DNA of 64,000 nucleotides from Clostridium_AD sp050717515 (GCF_050717515.1 NZ_JBOITL010000022.1:124001-188000); one strand, 5' to 3'. Counted from the stretch's first letter, positions 46,698 through 55,787 are shown. Numbers and translations are program-made. The notes: a model not told the origin generated them from the letters alone.

Positions 46698-47174
46698 ATG
46701 TATCTAGTTAGCAATATGTGGGGGTATAATTTAGTTCAGTTTATTTCTATGTCAGAACAAGATTTAAAGTCTAAGAGGTACAATCCAATTACAGGCTCTC
46801 TTATAGTAGTTGACTGTGATGAGAAAATATTAATTGGTTATAATACAAGGCGTAAGCAATGGGAGTTACCTGCTGGCGGCATAGAGATGGGCGAGAGTCC
46901 TAGAGATTGTGCAATAAGAGAATTGTATGAAGAAACTAATCAATCTGTTGATAACGCAAGATTTATTGGATTAGTTAAGTTATATGATTCGAATACAGAA
47001 TTAATGGACTATCAAGCGTTATATTATACAGTAATAGATAAGTTAGAATCATTTAGTGAGAATGAAGAGATGAATGAAATAAAGTTATGGGATTTAAAAG
47101 ATGAAATTGAAGAATTTGATACAGTAGAACGAGAAATTCTCAATATTTGTTTAAACGTAATTAATGATAACTAA
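46698..47174 (+). CDS. Nudix hydrolase (MutT-like)
   Basis: 158 residues with a perfect Nudix box: GGIEMGE, seven residues, RELYEETNQ. VDCDEKILIGYNTRRKQWELPAGG precedes it (typical of ADP-ribose or nucleotide-sugar hydrolases). The ATG at 46698 follows GGGGGG; an earlier in-frame start overlaps that site. Confidence 0.88.
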   Translation: MYLVSNMWGYNLVQFISMSEQDLKSKRYNPITGSLIVVDCDEKILIGYNTRRKQWELPAGGIEMGESPRDCAIRELYEETNQSVDNARFIGLVKLYDSNTELMDYQALYYTVIDKLESFSENEEMNEIKLWDLKDEIEEFDTVEREILNICLNVINDN

Positions 47175-47193
47175 CTAAAGTGAGGATTTAAAT

Positions 47194-47883
47194 ATGATAA
47201 ATGATGTAAAAGTTGTATTTTTTGACTTGTTCTATACACTGGTAACCCCAAAGTATAGTGATTTAAGAAATGAAAATGATGTATTAGGAATAACAAAAGC
47301 TGAATGGGAAGAATATGCAGAAGACAATGAATTATATTTAAAAAGAGCAACAGGAAAAGAAAAAAGTCCTCAAAAGATAATTGAAAGTATTGTTGAAAAA
47401 ATGAAAATAACGGTTAATGAGTGTGAGAAAAAAGAAATTTTAAAATTAAGAGAAGAGAGATTTAAAAAATCATTAATTGATGTAGATTTTACAATTCTTG
47501 ACGTTCTTTTAGATATAAAGAAAAGTGGAAAGAAGATATGTTTGCTTAGTAATGCAGATATAATAGATGTGATGCATTGGGATAAATCTCCCCTAAATAA
47601 TTTGTTCACTGATACAATATTCTCATATGAAGTAGGATATTTAAAACCTCAAACAGAAATATACGAATTTGCATTAAAGAAAATGAATGTTAATCCAGAA
47701 GAATGCATTTTTATCGGCGATGGTGGTTCTGATGAATTGAAAGGTGCAAAAGAATTAGGAATAAAGACTGTATTAACAGGTTACTTATTAAAAAGGGACA
47801 AAAAACAACATAACATAATTAATAAATTTGCAGATTATTATATCGAAGATTTTAAAGAAATTAAGAATATATTATTTCAATAA
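47194..47883 (+). CDS. HAD-superfamily phosphatase
   Basis: 229 residues. Motif I FFDLFYTLV (nucleophile Asp), helical cap (about 20-95), motif II LLSNAD, motif III Lys in GYLKPQTEIYEFAL and motif IV FIGDGGSDELKGAKELG. Subclass I cap as in haloacid dehalogenase and phosphoglycolate phosphatase. The substrate is probably a small phosphate ester. Nineteen bases after the Nudix gene. Confidence 0.9.
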   Translation: MINDVKVVFFDLFYTLVTPKYSDLRNENDVLGITKAEWEEYAEDNELYLKRATGKEKSPQKIIESIVEKMKITVNECEKKEILKLREERFKKSLIDVDFTILDVLLDIKKSGKKICLLSNADIIDVMHWDKSPLNNLFTDTIFSYEVGYLKPQTEIYEFALKKMNVNPEECIFIGDGGSDELKGAKELGIKTVLTGYLLKRDKKQHNIINKFADYYIEDFKEIKNILFQ

Positions 47884-47972
47884 AGAGTGCCGTGGGCAAC
47901 ACTTAACTTTGAGCGAAAATCGGTAAAATATTGTGTAATCAAGAAATTCACTTTATTAATAACCACAAACTA

Positions 47973-48000
47973 TTGCAAAAAAAAATATTTTTGGTATAAT
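47973..48000 (+). promoter_or_regulatory. Promoter of the MATE gene leader
   Basis: TTGCAA (47973-47978), 16 bases, then a perfect TATAAT (47995-48000). Confidence 0.65.
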
Positions 48001-48036
48001 ATTCCTAGATATAAACTTTATTTATAAGTGAAGAAG

Positions 48037-48075
48037 CAACCACTTTGAACAACTTCAAGGTGGTTGTATTTTTTT
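48037..48075 (+). terminator. Leader terminator upstream of the MATE gene
   Basis: caaccactttgaa and a 13-base complement around CAAC, followed by TATTTTTTT. It lies only about 30 bases after the predicted start site and 130 bases before the MATE gene, so it may be an attenuator. No known riboswitch is recognised in 48076-48205. Confidence 0.7.
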
Positions 48076-48205
48076 GTTTTAAAATACATGCATTTTAACA
48101 AAATTTTACATTCAGTCCTCCATTTTTAAAATTAAGGGTGGATACCTTAGCAAAATAAAGCTTAAATGGGGGTGGCTGATTATTTTATTAAGGGGAGAGG
48201 ATCTA

Positions 48206-49615
48206 ATGAAGAATAATTTCAAAAAATTATTTACAGACTCAATATTTTATAAAAATTTGTGTATAATAGCCTTGCCTATAGTTATTCAAAATCTTATAGG
48301 GTGCTTATTGAATTTTATGGACGTTATAATGGTAGGTAAATTAGGTGTGGCTGAGATAGCTTCGGTGGGTATAGCTAATCAATATTTTTTTCTTTTCAAT
48401 TTGTTAGTTATGGGACTTTACAGTGGATGTGGTATATTTATATCTCAGTTTTGGGGCAAACAAGACACTAAAAACATAAAAAAAGTTCTAGGTGTTGCAT
48501 TGATATCAGGTGTATGTATTTCTATTCTTTTCACTATAGTAGGAATAATTATGCCTGAAAAAATAATTTCAATATTTAGTAAAGATGTAACCGTAGTAAA
48601 TTTAGGTGCTGGCTTTTTAAGAATTGTATGTATAAGTTACATATTTACAGCTATAACCTTTGCTTATAGTGCAGCTTTAAGGTGTGTTGAAAAAGCTATA
48701 GTTCCAATGACAATTAGTGCAATAGCGCTATTAATTAATACCATATTAAATTATATTTTCATTTTCGGTAAATTTGGTTTTGACACTATGGGTGTGAGAG
48801 GAGCTGCAATTGCAACAGTAATTGCAAGAATCATCGAAGCTATTATAATGGTGATCTACACTTATAAATATAATGAAGTATTAGCTACTAAAGTTAGTGA
48901 TATGTTAGAAATAACTAAAAATTTTGTATTTAGTGTATATAAGACCGCTATACATGTAGTTCTAAATGATGCATGCTGGGGATTAGGAACCCTAATGTAT
49001 GCTGCAATTTACGGTAGAATAGGTAAAGAAGCTGTAGCTTCTGTTCAAATATGTACAACTATTCAAAATATATTTATGGTAATAGTTTTGGGGTTGGCAA
49101 ATGCTTCATCCATAATGATTGGGAATAAAATTGGATCTGGAGAAGAGGAAACAGGAAAAATATACGCTAAACGATTTTGCGTTTTAGGAATTATTGTAGC
49201 CATATCTTTAGCTGGCTTGTTAGCATTATCAGCCCCAAGTATATTGTCATTTTTTAACGTTTCAACTAATGTTTTACATGATTCTTTAATAATTTTATAT
49301 ATAACTTCTTTAATTTTCATTGTTAGAGTATTTGATATTATTTTGATAGTTGGTATTTTAAGAGGTGGTGGTGATGCTAAATATTCTTTATTAATTGAAG
49401 GGCTTACCATGTGGCTAATAGGCGTCCCATTAGCACTTATAGGAGCATTTATTTTAAAATTGCCTGTTTATTTAGTTGTTGCATTAGTTACAGTTGAAGA
49501 AATAGTTAAATGTTATTTTGCAGTAAAAAGGTTACTCTCAAATAAGTGGATTAATAATGTAATAAAAAATATGGATAGAGAAGTGGTAGCACCTTTAACT
49601 GAAATTGAAGTTTAA
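48206..49615 (+). CDS. MATE family multidrug exporter
   Basis: 469 residues, 12 membrane helices in two halves. LPIVIQNLIGCLLNFMDVIMVG marks the first helix region (only partly quoted here), and the second half repeats the fold near NDACWGLGTLMYA. MATE proteins expel cationic drugs using Na+ or H+. AAGGGGAGAGG site. Preceded by its own promoter and terminator. Confidence 0.92.
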   Translation: MKNNFKKLFTDSIFYKNLCIIALPIVIQNLIGCLLNFMDVIMVGKLGVAEIASVGIANQYFFLFNLLVMGLYSGCGIFISQFWGKQDTKNIKKVLGVALISGVCISILFTIVGIIMPEKIISIFSKDVTVVNLGAGFLRIVCISYIFTAITFAYSAALRCVEKAIVPMTISAIALLINTILNYIFIFGKFGFDTMGVRGAAIATVIARIIEAIIMVIYTYKYNEVLATKVSDMLEITKNFVFSVYKTAIHVVLNDACWGLGTLMYAAIYGRIGKEAVASVQICTTIQNIFMVIVLGLANASSIMIGNKIGSGEEETGKIYAKRFCVLGIIVAISLAGLLALSAPSILSFFNVSTNVLHDSLIILYITSLIFIVRVFDIILIVGILRGGGDAKYSLLIEGLTMWLIGVPLALIGAFILKLPVYLVVALVTVEEIVKCYFAVKRLLSNKWINNVIKNMDREVVAPLTEIEV

Positions 49616-49867
49616 TAGAGATACATTCACAATTAACTTTACTTGCATTTTATTTTGAAAATATCAGTTAATTATAAATTTTTAGGTATTAGAAATTAGT
49701 GGAATTTATTATTTATATATATATTACAATAATGGATAAAATGGTATAATGTACACATAAATTAATCCGCCTTTGGAATCATTATTTCTATCTGTACATT
49801 TATAATTTTTAATACTTCACAAGCACATTGAGTCGGATAAAAAATTTAAGTACAAGGAGTGATATGC

Positions 49868-50458
49868 ATGCCTTCACCAGTAATTCATTATTGTATAGCT
49901 AATAAGATTCTTACGCTACTTAACTTGGATAGAAATCTATTTACTATAGGAAGTTTTGCACCTGATGCTCATAACCAAACAAGGGAAGGAAGGCGTAAAT
50001 CTCACTTTCAAAAAATAAGTAATGATTATGATATATTAGCATTTAAAAATAAATATATGATGGGTAAATTCAATGATTTTGCATTAGGATATTATTGTCA
50101 CTTGGCGGCAGATACTATGAGTTTCAATAATTTTAATCTACAATATTTACAAGGTAAAACTGACGAAGAGAAACGTAAAAGAATAAAAATATGTTACCAT
50201 GATTATTCTGTTTTAAATAGTAAGTTGATAAATCATTACCAATTTACTAAGGAAAATCTGATTATTCCTGAATTTTTATGTATAAATGAAATTCAGGTAG
50301 AAGGATTGTCATCTATAATTAGTGAGTTTCAGCAGAATTTTGACCATATCAGTAAAGAAGAAATATTATCTATATTGAATTTTCAAGTTGTACTTAATGA
50401 AATAAATGATATAGCCGAAAAATGTGTAGTTGATATTAGAACTTTAAGGAAAATATAG
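49868..50458 (+). CDS. Zinc-dependent phospholipase C-like protein
   Basis: 196 residues. The spaced His/Asp pattern VIHY (near residue 5), GSFAPDAHN, SHFQK and GYYCHLAADTM resembles the zinc-dependent phospholipase C / nuclease-like fold found in small clostridial proteins. No signal peptide, so it acts in the cytosol. Its activity is not known. The ATG at 49868 follows AAGGAG; a TATAAT lies near 49744. Confidence 0.6.
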   Translation: MPSPVIHYCIANKILTLLNLDRNLFTIGSFAPDAHNQTREGRRKSHFQKISNDYDILAFKNKYMMGKFNDFALGYYCHLAADTMSFNNFNLQYLQGKTDEEKRKRIKICYHDYSVLNSKLINHYQFTKENLIIPEFLCINEIQVEGLSSIISEFQQNFDHISKEEILSILNFQVVLNEINDIAEKCVVDIRTLRKI

Positions 50459-50545
50459 AGATATTTGAATTATAAAAAAGGTTAGGCTTAAAAAGAAAGA
50501 TTAGTAATGGTGCTTCGTATATTAATGGGTTTTAAAGGAGGTATT

Positions 50546-51334
50546 ATGAAAAAAATTGATTTTGGAATGCCAACTCTTATTGAGAGCAACAACATTGAAA
50601 GCTGTGTTAAATTATGCAAAGAACTCCGTTTAGATTTCATCGAACTAAATATGAATTTGCCCGAATATCAAATTGATAGTATAGATATTCAAAAGTTTAA
50701 ATCAATTTTCCAAAATGAGGGTATTTACTTTACAATTCATCTTGATGAAAACCTTAATGTTTGTGATTTTAACAACAAGATTGCACAGGCATATATGGAA
50801 ACTGTCTTATCTACCATTGATATTGCCAAACAACTGAAAATACCTGTGCTTAATATGCATATGCCAAACGGAGTTTACTTTACTTTGCCAAATAAAAAAG
50901 TATTTTTGTTTAATCAATACAAAGATATTTACCTGACAAATCTAAAAGAATTTAGAGATAAGTGTAAAAAAGCCATAGGTGACAGTAATATTAAAATATG
51001 TATAGAAAATTGCAGCGGTTATAAGGCCTTTACAATGGAAGGTATAGATCTTTTGCTAGAAAGTAGTGTGTTTGCATTAACCCTTGATATTGGTCATATT
51101 CATGGCGTAAATGGTATTGATGAACTATTTATTAATAAGCATATAAACAGACTTTATCATATGCACGCTCACGATGCAAAGGACAGAGAAAACCATCTTC
51201 CTTTAGGCACCGGCGAAATTAATATAAGCGAAAGATTTTCTCTTGCTAGGCAGCATAATTGTCGTGTAGTTCTTGAAATAAAAACTATTGAAGGTCTGAA
51301 ACAATCCGTAGAAAAATTGACAAACTACCTATAA
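50546..51334 (+). CDS. TIM-barrel sugar phosphate isomerase/epimerase-like protein
   Basis: 262 residues, AP endonuclease 2 family. LRLDFIELNMNLPEYQ, FTIHLDENLN, VLNMHMPNG, IKICIENCSG, TLDIGHIHG, LYHMHAHDAKD and VLEIKTIEG give the expected metal ligands at strand ends. The ligand pattern is close to endonuclease IV and to sugar epimerases. AAAGGAGG site at the ATG 50546. Fourteen bases or so before an AAC(3)-type gene, so they may act together on a sugar-like compound. Confidence 0.78.
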   Translation: MKKIDFGMPTLIESNNIESCVKLCKELRLDFIELNMNLPEYQIDSIDIQKFKSIFQNEGIYFTIHLDENLNVCDFNNKIAQAYMETVLSTIDIAKQLKIPVLNMHMPNGVYFTLPNKKVFLFNQYKDIYLTNLKEFRDKCKKAIGDSNIKICIENCSGYKAFTMEGIDLLLESSVFALTLDIGHIHGVNGIDELFINKHINRLYHMHAHDAKDRENHLPLGTGEINISERFSLARQHNCRVVLEIKTIEGLKQSVEKLTNYL

Positions 51335-51357
51335 CTTATAATAAGGGGATGACAATA

Positions 51358-52170
51358 TTGAGTGAACAAAGTGTAATTGAATTAACTAGGCATATAAATA
51401 CGGTGGATACTATACATTATGATTTATTAAATCTCGGTATTAAATCTTGTGATATTCTATTAGTCCATTCTTCACTATCCAGCATTGGTTGGGTTTGTGG
51501 AGCTGCTCAAGCAGTTGTAGTTGCGCTTAAGCAAGCTATTAATGAGAATGGAACACTAGTAATGCCTGCTCACAGCGGATCAATTTCTGATCCAGCGGAT
51601 TGGGAAAATCCACCTGTGCCTAAGGAATGGCTACAACAAATATATGATAGTATGCCAGCCTTTGATGTAAATCTTACACAAACTAGGGGAATGGGTAGTA
51701 TTGCTGAATTATTTAGAACTTTGCCTCAGATATATAGGTCCAACCACCCACAGGTATCATTTGCAGCACAAGGTAAATTTGCCATGGATATTACAAAAGA
51801 TCATAAATTGACACCTCAATTCGGAATGGAATCTCCCATAGGTAAAATGTATGATTTAAATGCAAAAGTACTTCTACTTGGAGTAGGATATGATTCTTGT
51901 ACATGCTTTCATCTTGCAGAATCATTAAATGAAAAAATGCCAACAAGAAAAATGGGGGCGGCAATTATAGAAAATAATAAAAGGATTTGGAAGTGGTTTG
52001 AAGATTTTGATTATAATTCAGATGACGATTTTGAGAAGATAGGTATGGCCTTTGAAGCAACAAATAGCGTAGTACTTGGTAAAGTTGGTAATGCAGAATG
52101 TAAGTTATTCAATATGAAAACAGGAGTTGATTTCGCAAAAGGATGGCTACAAAGTAATAGATTTAAGTAA
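51358..52170 (+). CDS. AAC(3)-type aminoglycoside N-acetyltransferase family
   Basis: 270 residues of the antibiotic_NAT family. LLVHSSLSSIGWVCGAAQAV, TLVMPAHSGSISDP, QTRGMGSIAELFRTLP and NHPQVSFAAQGKFA are characteristic, with the conserved His of SNHPQVSF. Members acetylate the 3-amino group of aminoglycosides using acetyl-CoA; distant homologues such as YokD have no proven drug substrate. The TTG at 51358 has AAGGGG at the right distance; an ATG nine bases upstream abuts that site. Confidence 0.87.
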   Translation: MSEQSVIELTRHINTVDTIHYDLLNLGIKSCDILLVHSSLSSIGWVCGAAQAVVVALKQAINENGTLVMPAHSGSISDPADWENPPVPKEWLQQIYDSMPAFDVNLTQTRGMGSIAELFRTLPQIYRSNHPQVSFAAQGKFAMDITKDHKLTPQFGMESPIGKMYDLNAKVLLLGVGYDSCTCFHLAESLNEKMPTRKMGAAIIENNKRIWKWFEDFDYNSDDDFEKIGMAFEATNSVVLGKVGNAECKLFNMKTGVDFAKGWLQSNRFK

Positions 52171-52212
52171 AAGTATAGGATTTATGCTTAGTAAGCGAAT
52201 GGAGGATGACCA

Positions 52213-52683
52213 GTGCATTATAATTTTGTTCCTATGAATAAAGAATACTCACATGAAATTTCATATAACTGGAAGTATCGTGGGATTTATTCATTCTATG
52301 ATATGACAGCTGATGAAGAAGATTTAAATGATTTTCTTAATGAGAAAACTTGGGATGATCATTATTTTGCAGTGTTAAATGAAGAAAATGAATTAATTGG
52401 ATTTTATTCATTCTACTTTGAAGATGAGATTATATGGTTGGGATTTGGCCTTAAGCCGGAGTTAGCAGGATTAGGATTTGGATATGAATTTGTGATTTCA
52501 GGTATGAATTTTGCAGTTCAAAAAACAAATTATAGAAATAATTATGTCATGCTGTCCGTCGCTACCTTTAACAAAAGGGCAATAAGATTATATAAGAATA
52601 TTGGATTTCAACCTATAGAGGAATATATGCAAAAAACAAATGGAGGAGAATTTGAATTTGTTAAAATGAAAAAATATTTATAA
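52213..52683 (+). CDS. GNAT acetyltransferase
   Basis: 156 residues. Acetyl-CoA loop KPELAGLGFGYEFV and SVATFNKRAIRLYKNIGF. The start is a GTG at 52213 behind GGAGGA. It lies between the AAC(3) and DapA-like genes. Confidence 0.85.
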   Translation: MHYNFVPMNKEYSHEISYNWKYRGIYSFYDMTADEEDLNDFLNEKTWDDHYFAVLNEENELIGFYSFYFEDEIIWLGFGLKPELAGLGFGYEFVISGMNFAVQKTNYRNNYVMLSVATFNKRAIRLYKNIGFQPIEEYMQKTNGGEFEFVKMKKYL

Positions 52684-52700
52684 TTTAGCGGAGGTACAGT

Positions 52701-53570
52701 ATGAAAATTCAAGGCGTTTATGTTCCACTTATAACACCATTTATAAATGACAAAGTTGATTTTAATTCTTACAAAAGAATGATAGACCACTATTTAACTA
52801 AAGATATCAGTGGAATTATCCCATTAGGTACTACCGGGGAAAGTCCAACTATTTCTGACTATGAATACGAGGAAATAATAGAAAAAACTATGGAATATAA
52901 TCATAACCGTGTTCCAGTCTTTATAGGACTTGGCGGTAATAGCACAAGTAAAGTTATTGATCAATTGAAATTAGTAGAAAAGCATAATATTGATGGAATA
53001 TTATCTGTGTGTCCATATTATAATAGGCCTGACCAAAGAGGTATATATGAGCATTTTCTAAAAATTTCAGAAGCCACCAATTTAAATATTATTATATATA
53101 ACATACCTTATAGAACTGGTAGAAACATCGAAAATGACACTATTTATAAGTTATCAGAGTTGAAAAACATAGTTGCTCTTAAAGATTCCTGTGGTGATAT
53201 AAAACAAACATCTAATCTACTCCTAAATCCTCCGAAAAACTTCTCCATTTTAACAGGAGAAGATATATTATTTTATACCACTCTAGCTCTTGGTGGTGAT
53301 GGTGGAATACTAGCTTCTTCACACTTAAACACCGAAGCTTTTATTGAGGTTTATACTTCTATGAAAAATAATAATCATCAATCAGCACTTGAAAAGTGGA
53401 AAGTTCTATCTAAATTCATCCCCCTGTTATTTGAAGAACCTAACCCTTCACCAATTAAATACTGTCTAAATAAATTAGGTATTATTAATTCGGCGGAAGT
53501 AAGATTGCCTTTAACTGAGATTACTGATAGTTTGAAGCATAGACTTGACACTGCCTTGTTTGATAAATAA
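52701..53570 (+). CDS. dapA: 4-hydroxy-tetrahydrodipicolinate synthase (DapA family)
   Basis: 289 residues. LGTTGESPT (pyruvate binding), YNIPYRTG (active Tyr) and VALKDSCGD (Schiff-base Lys). It condenses pyruvate and aspartate semialdehyde in lysine and dipicolinate synthesis. No other lysine genes are nearby, and it is embedded in the accessory island, so it may be an extra copy or act on another aldehyde (the family includes sialic acid lyases and others). GGAGG site, 17 bases after a GNAT gene. Confidence 0.85.
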   Translation: MKIQGVYVPLITPFINDKVDFNSYKRMIDHYLTKDISGIIPLGTTGESPTISDYEYEEIIEKTMEYNHNRVPVFIGLGGNSTSKVIDQLKLVEKHNIDGILSVCPYYNRPDQRGIYEHFLKISEATNLNIIIYNIPYRTGRNIENDTIYKLSELKNIVALKDSCGDIKQTSNLLLNPPKNFSILTGEDILFYTTLALGGDGGILASSHLNTEAFIEVYTSMKNNNHQSALEKWKVLSKFIPLLFEEPNPSPIKYCLNKLGIINSAEVRLPLTEITDSLKHRLDTALFDK

Positions 53571-53588
53571 ATTAAATGCAAGTCAAAA

Positions 53589-53634
53589 TTTAATTCGGCA
53601 ATTATGCCTTAGATAAATGTAACACCGAATTAAA
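53589..53634 (+). terminator. Hairpin after the dapA-like gene
   Basis: tttaattcgg (53589-53598) pairs with ccgaattaaa (53625-53634) around a 26-base loop. No T run, so termination is uncertain. Confidence 0.45.
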
Positions 53635-53659
53635 ATCACGTTTAATGGAGGAATAAATT

Positions 53660-54202
53660 ATGTTAATAAAACTTGAAAAATTTAAAACTTGTGATGTGGG
53701 AACCTTAGCATCATGGATTCCCAATAAAGAATTTCTGCTTCAATGGGCAGGTCCAGCTTATACATTCCCTTTAACAAAAGATCAACTACAAGATGAGATA
53801 AATATGATGTCCAGTGAAAATCCAAAAACATTAATGTTTACTGCTAGAATAGCCGATACTAATGAAATGGTAGGTCATATCCAACTACTTGGCATAGATT
53901 TAGTAAATAGCTCTGCCTGTATAGGAAGAGTTCTAGTAGGGAATGAAAGTCTTAGAAATAAAGGCATTGGTATGGAAATGATTAATGGCATCCTAGCTAT
54001 AGCATTTGAAACTTTTAAATTACATAGGGTGTATTTAGGTGTTTTTGATTTTAATAAATCAGCCATAGCTTGCTATGAAAAGGTTGGCTTCAAGATCGAG
54101 GGAACCTCACGAGATTTCAGAAAAATAAATGATGAGTATTGGTCCTTAATTAATATGAGTATTCTTGAGGAAGAGTATAAAAAGGCTACTAAAAATTTTT
54201 AA
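53660..54202 (+). CDS. GNAT acetyltransferase (RimJ/RimL type)
   Basis: 180 residues. The loop NESLRNKGIGMEMINGI, then RVYLGVFDFNKSAIACYEKVGF. GGAGG site. It is the last gene of the plus-strand island. Confidence 0.87.
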   Translation: MLIKLEKFKTCDVGTLASWIPNKEFLLQWAGPAYTFPLTKDQLQDEINMMSSENPKTLMFTARIADTNEMVGHIQLLGIDLVNSSACIGRVLVGNESLRNKGIGMEMINGILAIAFETFKLHRVYLGVFDFNKSAIACYEKVGFKIEGTSRDFRKINDEYWSLINMSILEEEYKKATKNF

Positions 54203-54270
54203 CAAGAAAAATGCCACCCTATATGATGGCAAAATAACCCTATTACAAACAAATATTCTAATTTTAAATA

Positions 54271-54585
54271 TTACTGCATTGGTTGCTGAAAATTTTGAGC
54301 CTTTTGATCTTTAATTTTCTGTTTGCCTTCCTCCATAAACTGAGAGTCCTTTGGAGATAACATGTATAAAACTTCTTCCAGTTCCCCAACGTGCCTTCTT
54401 TCTTCATCTGCAATATGATTCAAAACCTTTTTAACATTTTCATCATCTGTAGACATTACATGGGCTTCATAACCTATTATAGCCTCAAGTTCACCGGCAA
54501 TGTCCACGCGAATTGCTTGCGCTAACTCTTCATTTGACATTTTCCTTGGTACATTTGCAACAAATGGATTTCCTAATAACGCCAT
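54271..54585 (-). CDS. Half-ferritin (rubrerythrin-like) protein
   Basis: 104 residues, only one helix pair of the ferritin fold. Iron ligands are GELEAIIGYEAHV (Glu and the ExxH set) and ADEERRHVGELEE. A true ferritin has twice as many helices, so this must dimerise to make di-iron sites, as in encapsulated ferritins. There is no encapsulin gene within the window and the C-terminus (QNFQQPMQ) lacks a clear cargo tag. It may store iron or detoxify peroxide alone. GGGAGG site. Confidence 0.8.
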   Translation of the reverse strand: MALLGNPFVANVPRKMSNEELAQAIRVDIAGELEAIIGYEAHVMSTDDENVKKVLNHIADEERRHVGELEEVLYMLSPKDSQFMEEGKQKIKDQKAQNFQQPMQ

Positions 54586-54785
54586 AATTTCTTCCTCCCT
54601 TTCAATGTTAATTATATTTTTAGCTGTATACTAAATTATTATTCATTTATAAACTAGAGCCTATTAACATGAACGGGTATATTAATTTTTTATAATACAT
54701 CATAGTTTGAAATTTTTATATGCTACAATATATGTAGATATTATTATATTACTATTTATATATTTACATATATTGGAGGAAAACA

Positions 54786-55709
54786 ATGAAAGAAATAAAA
54801 AAGTTTAAAAAATTTTATATAGAAATTACAAATGTATGTAATCTTCGTTGCAGTTTCTGCCCACAAACACAGCGGTCTCCTGAGTTTATGAGTCTAGAAA
54901 CCTTTAGTAAAATATTAGACCAGATAAAATCTCATACGGATTATATATATTTCCATGTTAAAGGCGAACCACTTTTACATCCACAATTAGATGAATTTTT
55001 GGATTTAAGTTATGAAAAAGGTTTTAAGGTTAATATAACCACCAATGGAACTCTAATAAACAAAGTTCGAGACATTATAATCTTAAAGCCCTCTCTAAGG
55101 CAAATTAATTTTTCTTTACATAGCTTTGACGGGAATGAAGGTACAACCTGTAAGGATGAATATGTTAATAATATTATTTCCTTCGTGAAACAAGCTATAG
55201 CTACCACTGATACTTTATTTTCACTAAGGTTATGGAATCTTGATGTAGATAATACCACTAATCTTAAGGCTAAGAAAAATCGCGACTTACTTTCTGTAAT
55301 TGAAAATGCCTTCGATCTGCCTTATAAAATTGAAGAAGAAATACATCCAGGGCGAGGCATTAAAATTTGCGATAAAGTATATTTAAATCAAGATCATGAA
55401 TTTCAATGGCCAGCTCTAAACGTAACAGAAGATAATAGCCCAGGTTTTTGTTATGGTCTTAGAAACCAAGTAGCCATATTAGTAGATGGCACAGTGGTCC
55501 CTTGCTGCCTTGATGGAGAAGGTATAATTAACCTAGGCAATATTCATGAAACTTCTTTTTCCAAAATAATTGAAAACAAAAGGGCAAAAGACATTTTTAA
55601 TGGTTTTTCAAGAAGAGAAGCGGTTGAAGAATTGTGTAGAAAGTGCGGTTACAGAAAAAAGTTTAACGACATTTCAGAAGGAAAATCACCTACCTCTATA
55701 AGTAGGTGA
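54786..55709 (+). CDS. Radical SAM / SPASM protein with a repeat-derived C-terminus
   Basis: 307 residues. The [4Fe-4S]-SAM motif is ITNVCNLRCSFCPQ (C-x3-C-x2-C, residues about 17-24), followed by HVKGEPLLHP and ITTNGTLI. The SPASM part has PCCLDGEG and CRKCGYRKK near the end. Such enzymes modify peptides, carbohydrates or cofactors; the target is unknown and no peptide gene is adjacent. The last 15 residues (FNDISEGKSPTSISR) and the stop are encoded by dispersed repeat copy D, so the original end has been replaced. Confidence 0.88.
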   Translation: MKEIKKFKKFYIEITNVCNLRCSFCPQTQRSPEFMSLETFSKILDQIKSHTDYIYFHVKGEPLLHPQLDEFLDLSYEKGFKVNITTNGTLINKVRDIIILKPSLRQINFSLHSFDGNEGTTCKDEYVNNIISFVKQAIATTDTLFSLRLWNLDVDNTTNLKAKKNRDLLSVIENAFDLPYKIEEEIHPGRGIKICDKVYLNQDHEFQWPALNVTEDNSPGFCYGLRNQVAILVDGTVVPCCLDGEGIINLGNIHETSFSKIIENKRAKDIFNGFSRREAVEELCRKCGYRKKFNDISEGKSPTSISR

Positions 55710-55723
55710 CTCATACTGTAACA
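55661..55723. repeat. Dispersed structured repeat, copy D (second half, inverted)
   Basis: Matches the complement of the last third of copy B: gtttaacgacatttcagaag, then a hairpin TCACCTAC/GTAGGTGA (55686-55693 with 55702-55709), then catactg. The hairpin sequence differs from copies A and B, yet pairing is perfect. Confidence 0.7.
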
Positions 55724-55727
55724 AGTA

Positions 55728-55767
55728 AAAAACACAGGCTAATTTTTATAAATTAGCCTGTGTTTTT
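55728..55767. terminator. Bidirectional terminator
   Basis: aaaaacacaggctaat and its complement (about 17 bp), A run before and T run after. It lies between converging genes and can end both. Confidence 0.9.
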
Positions 55768-55787
55768 AAATTTATCTTTTATTTGAA

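Noticed and set aside
36483..54202. Integron-like cassette array
   Set aside because: Gene arrangement is cassette-like, but I found no attC-type imperfect palindromes at gene borders and no integrase in the window.
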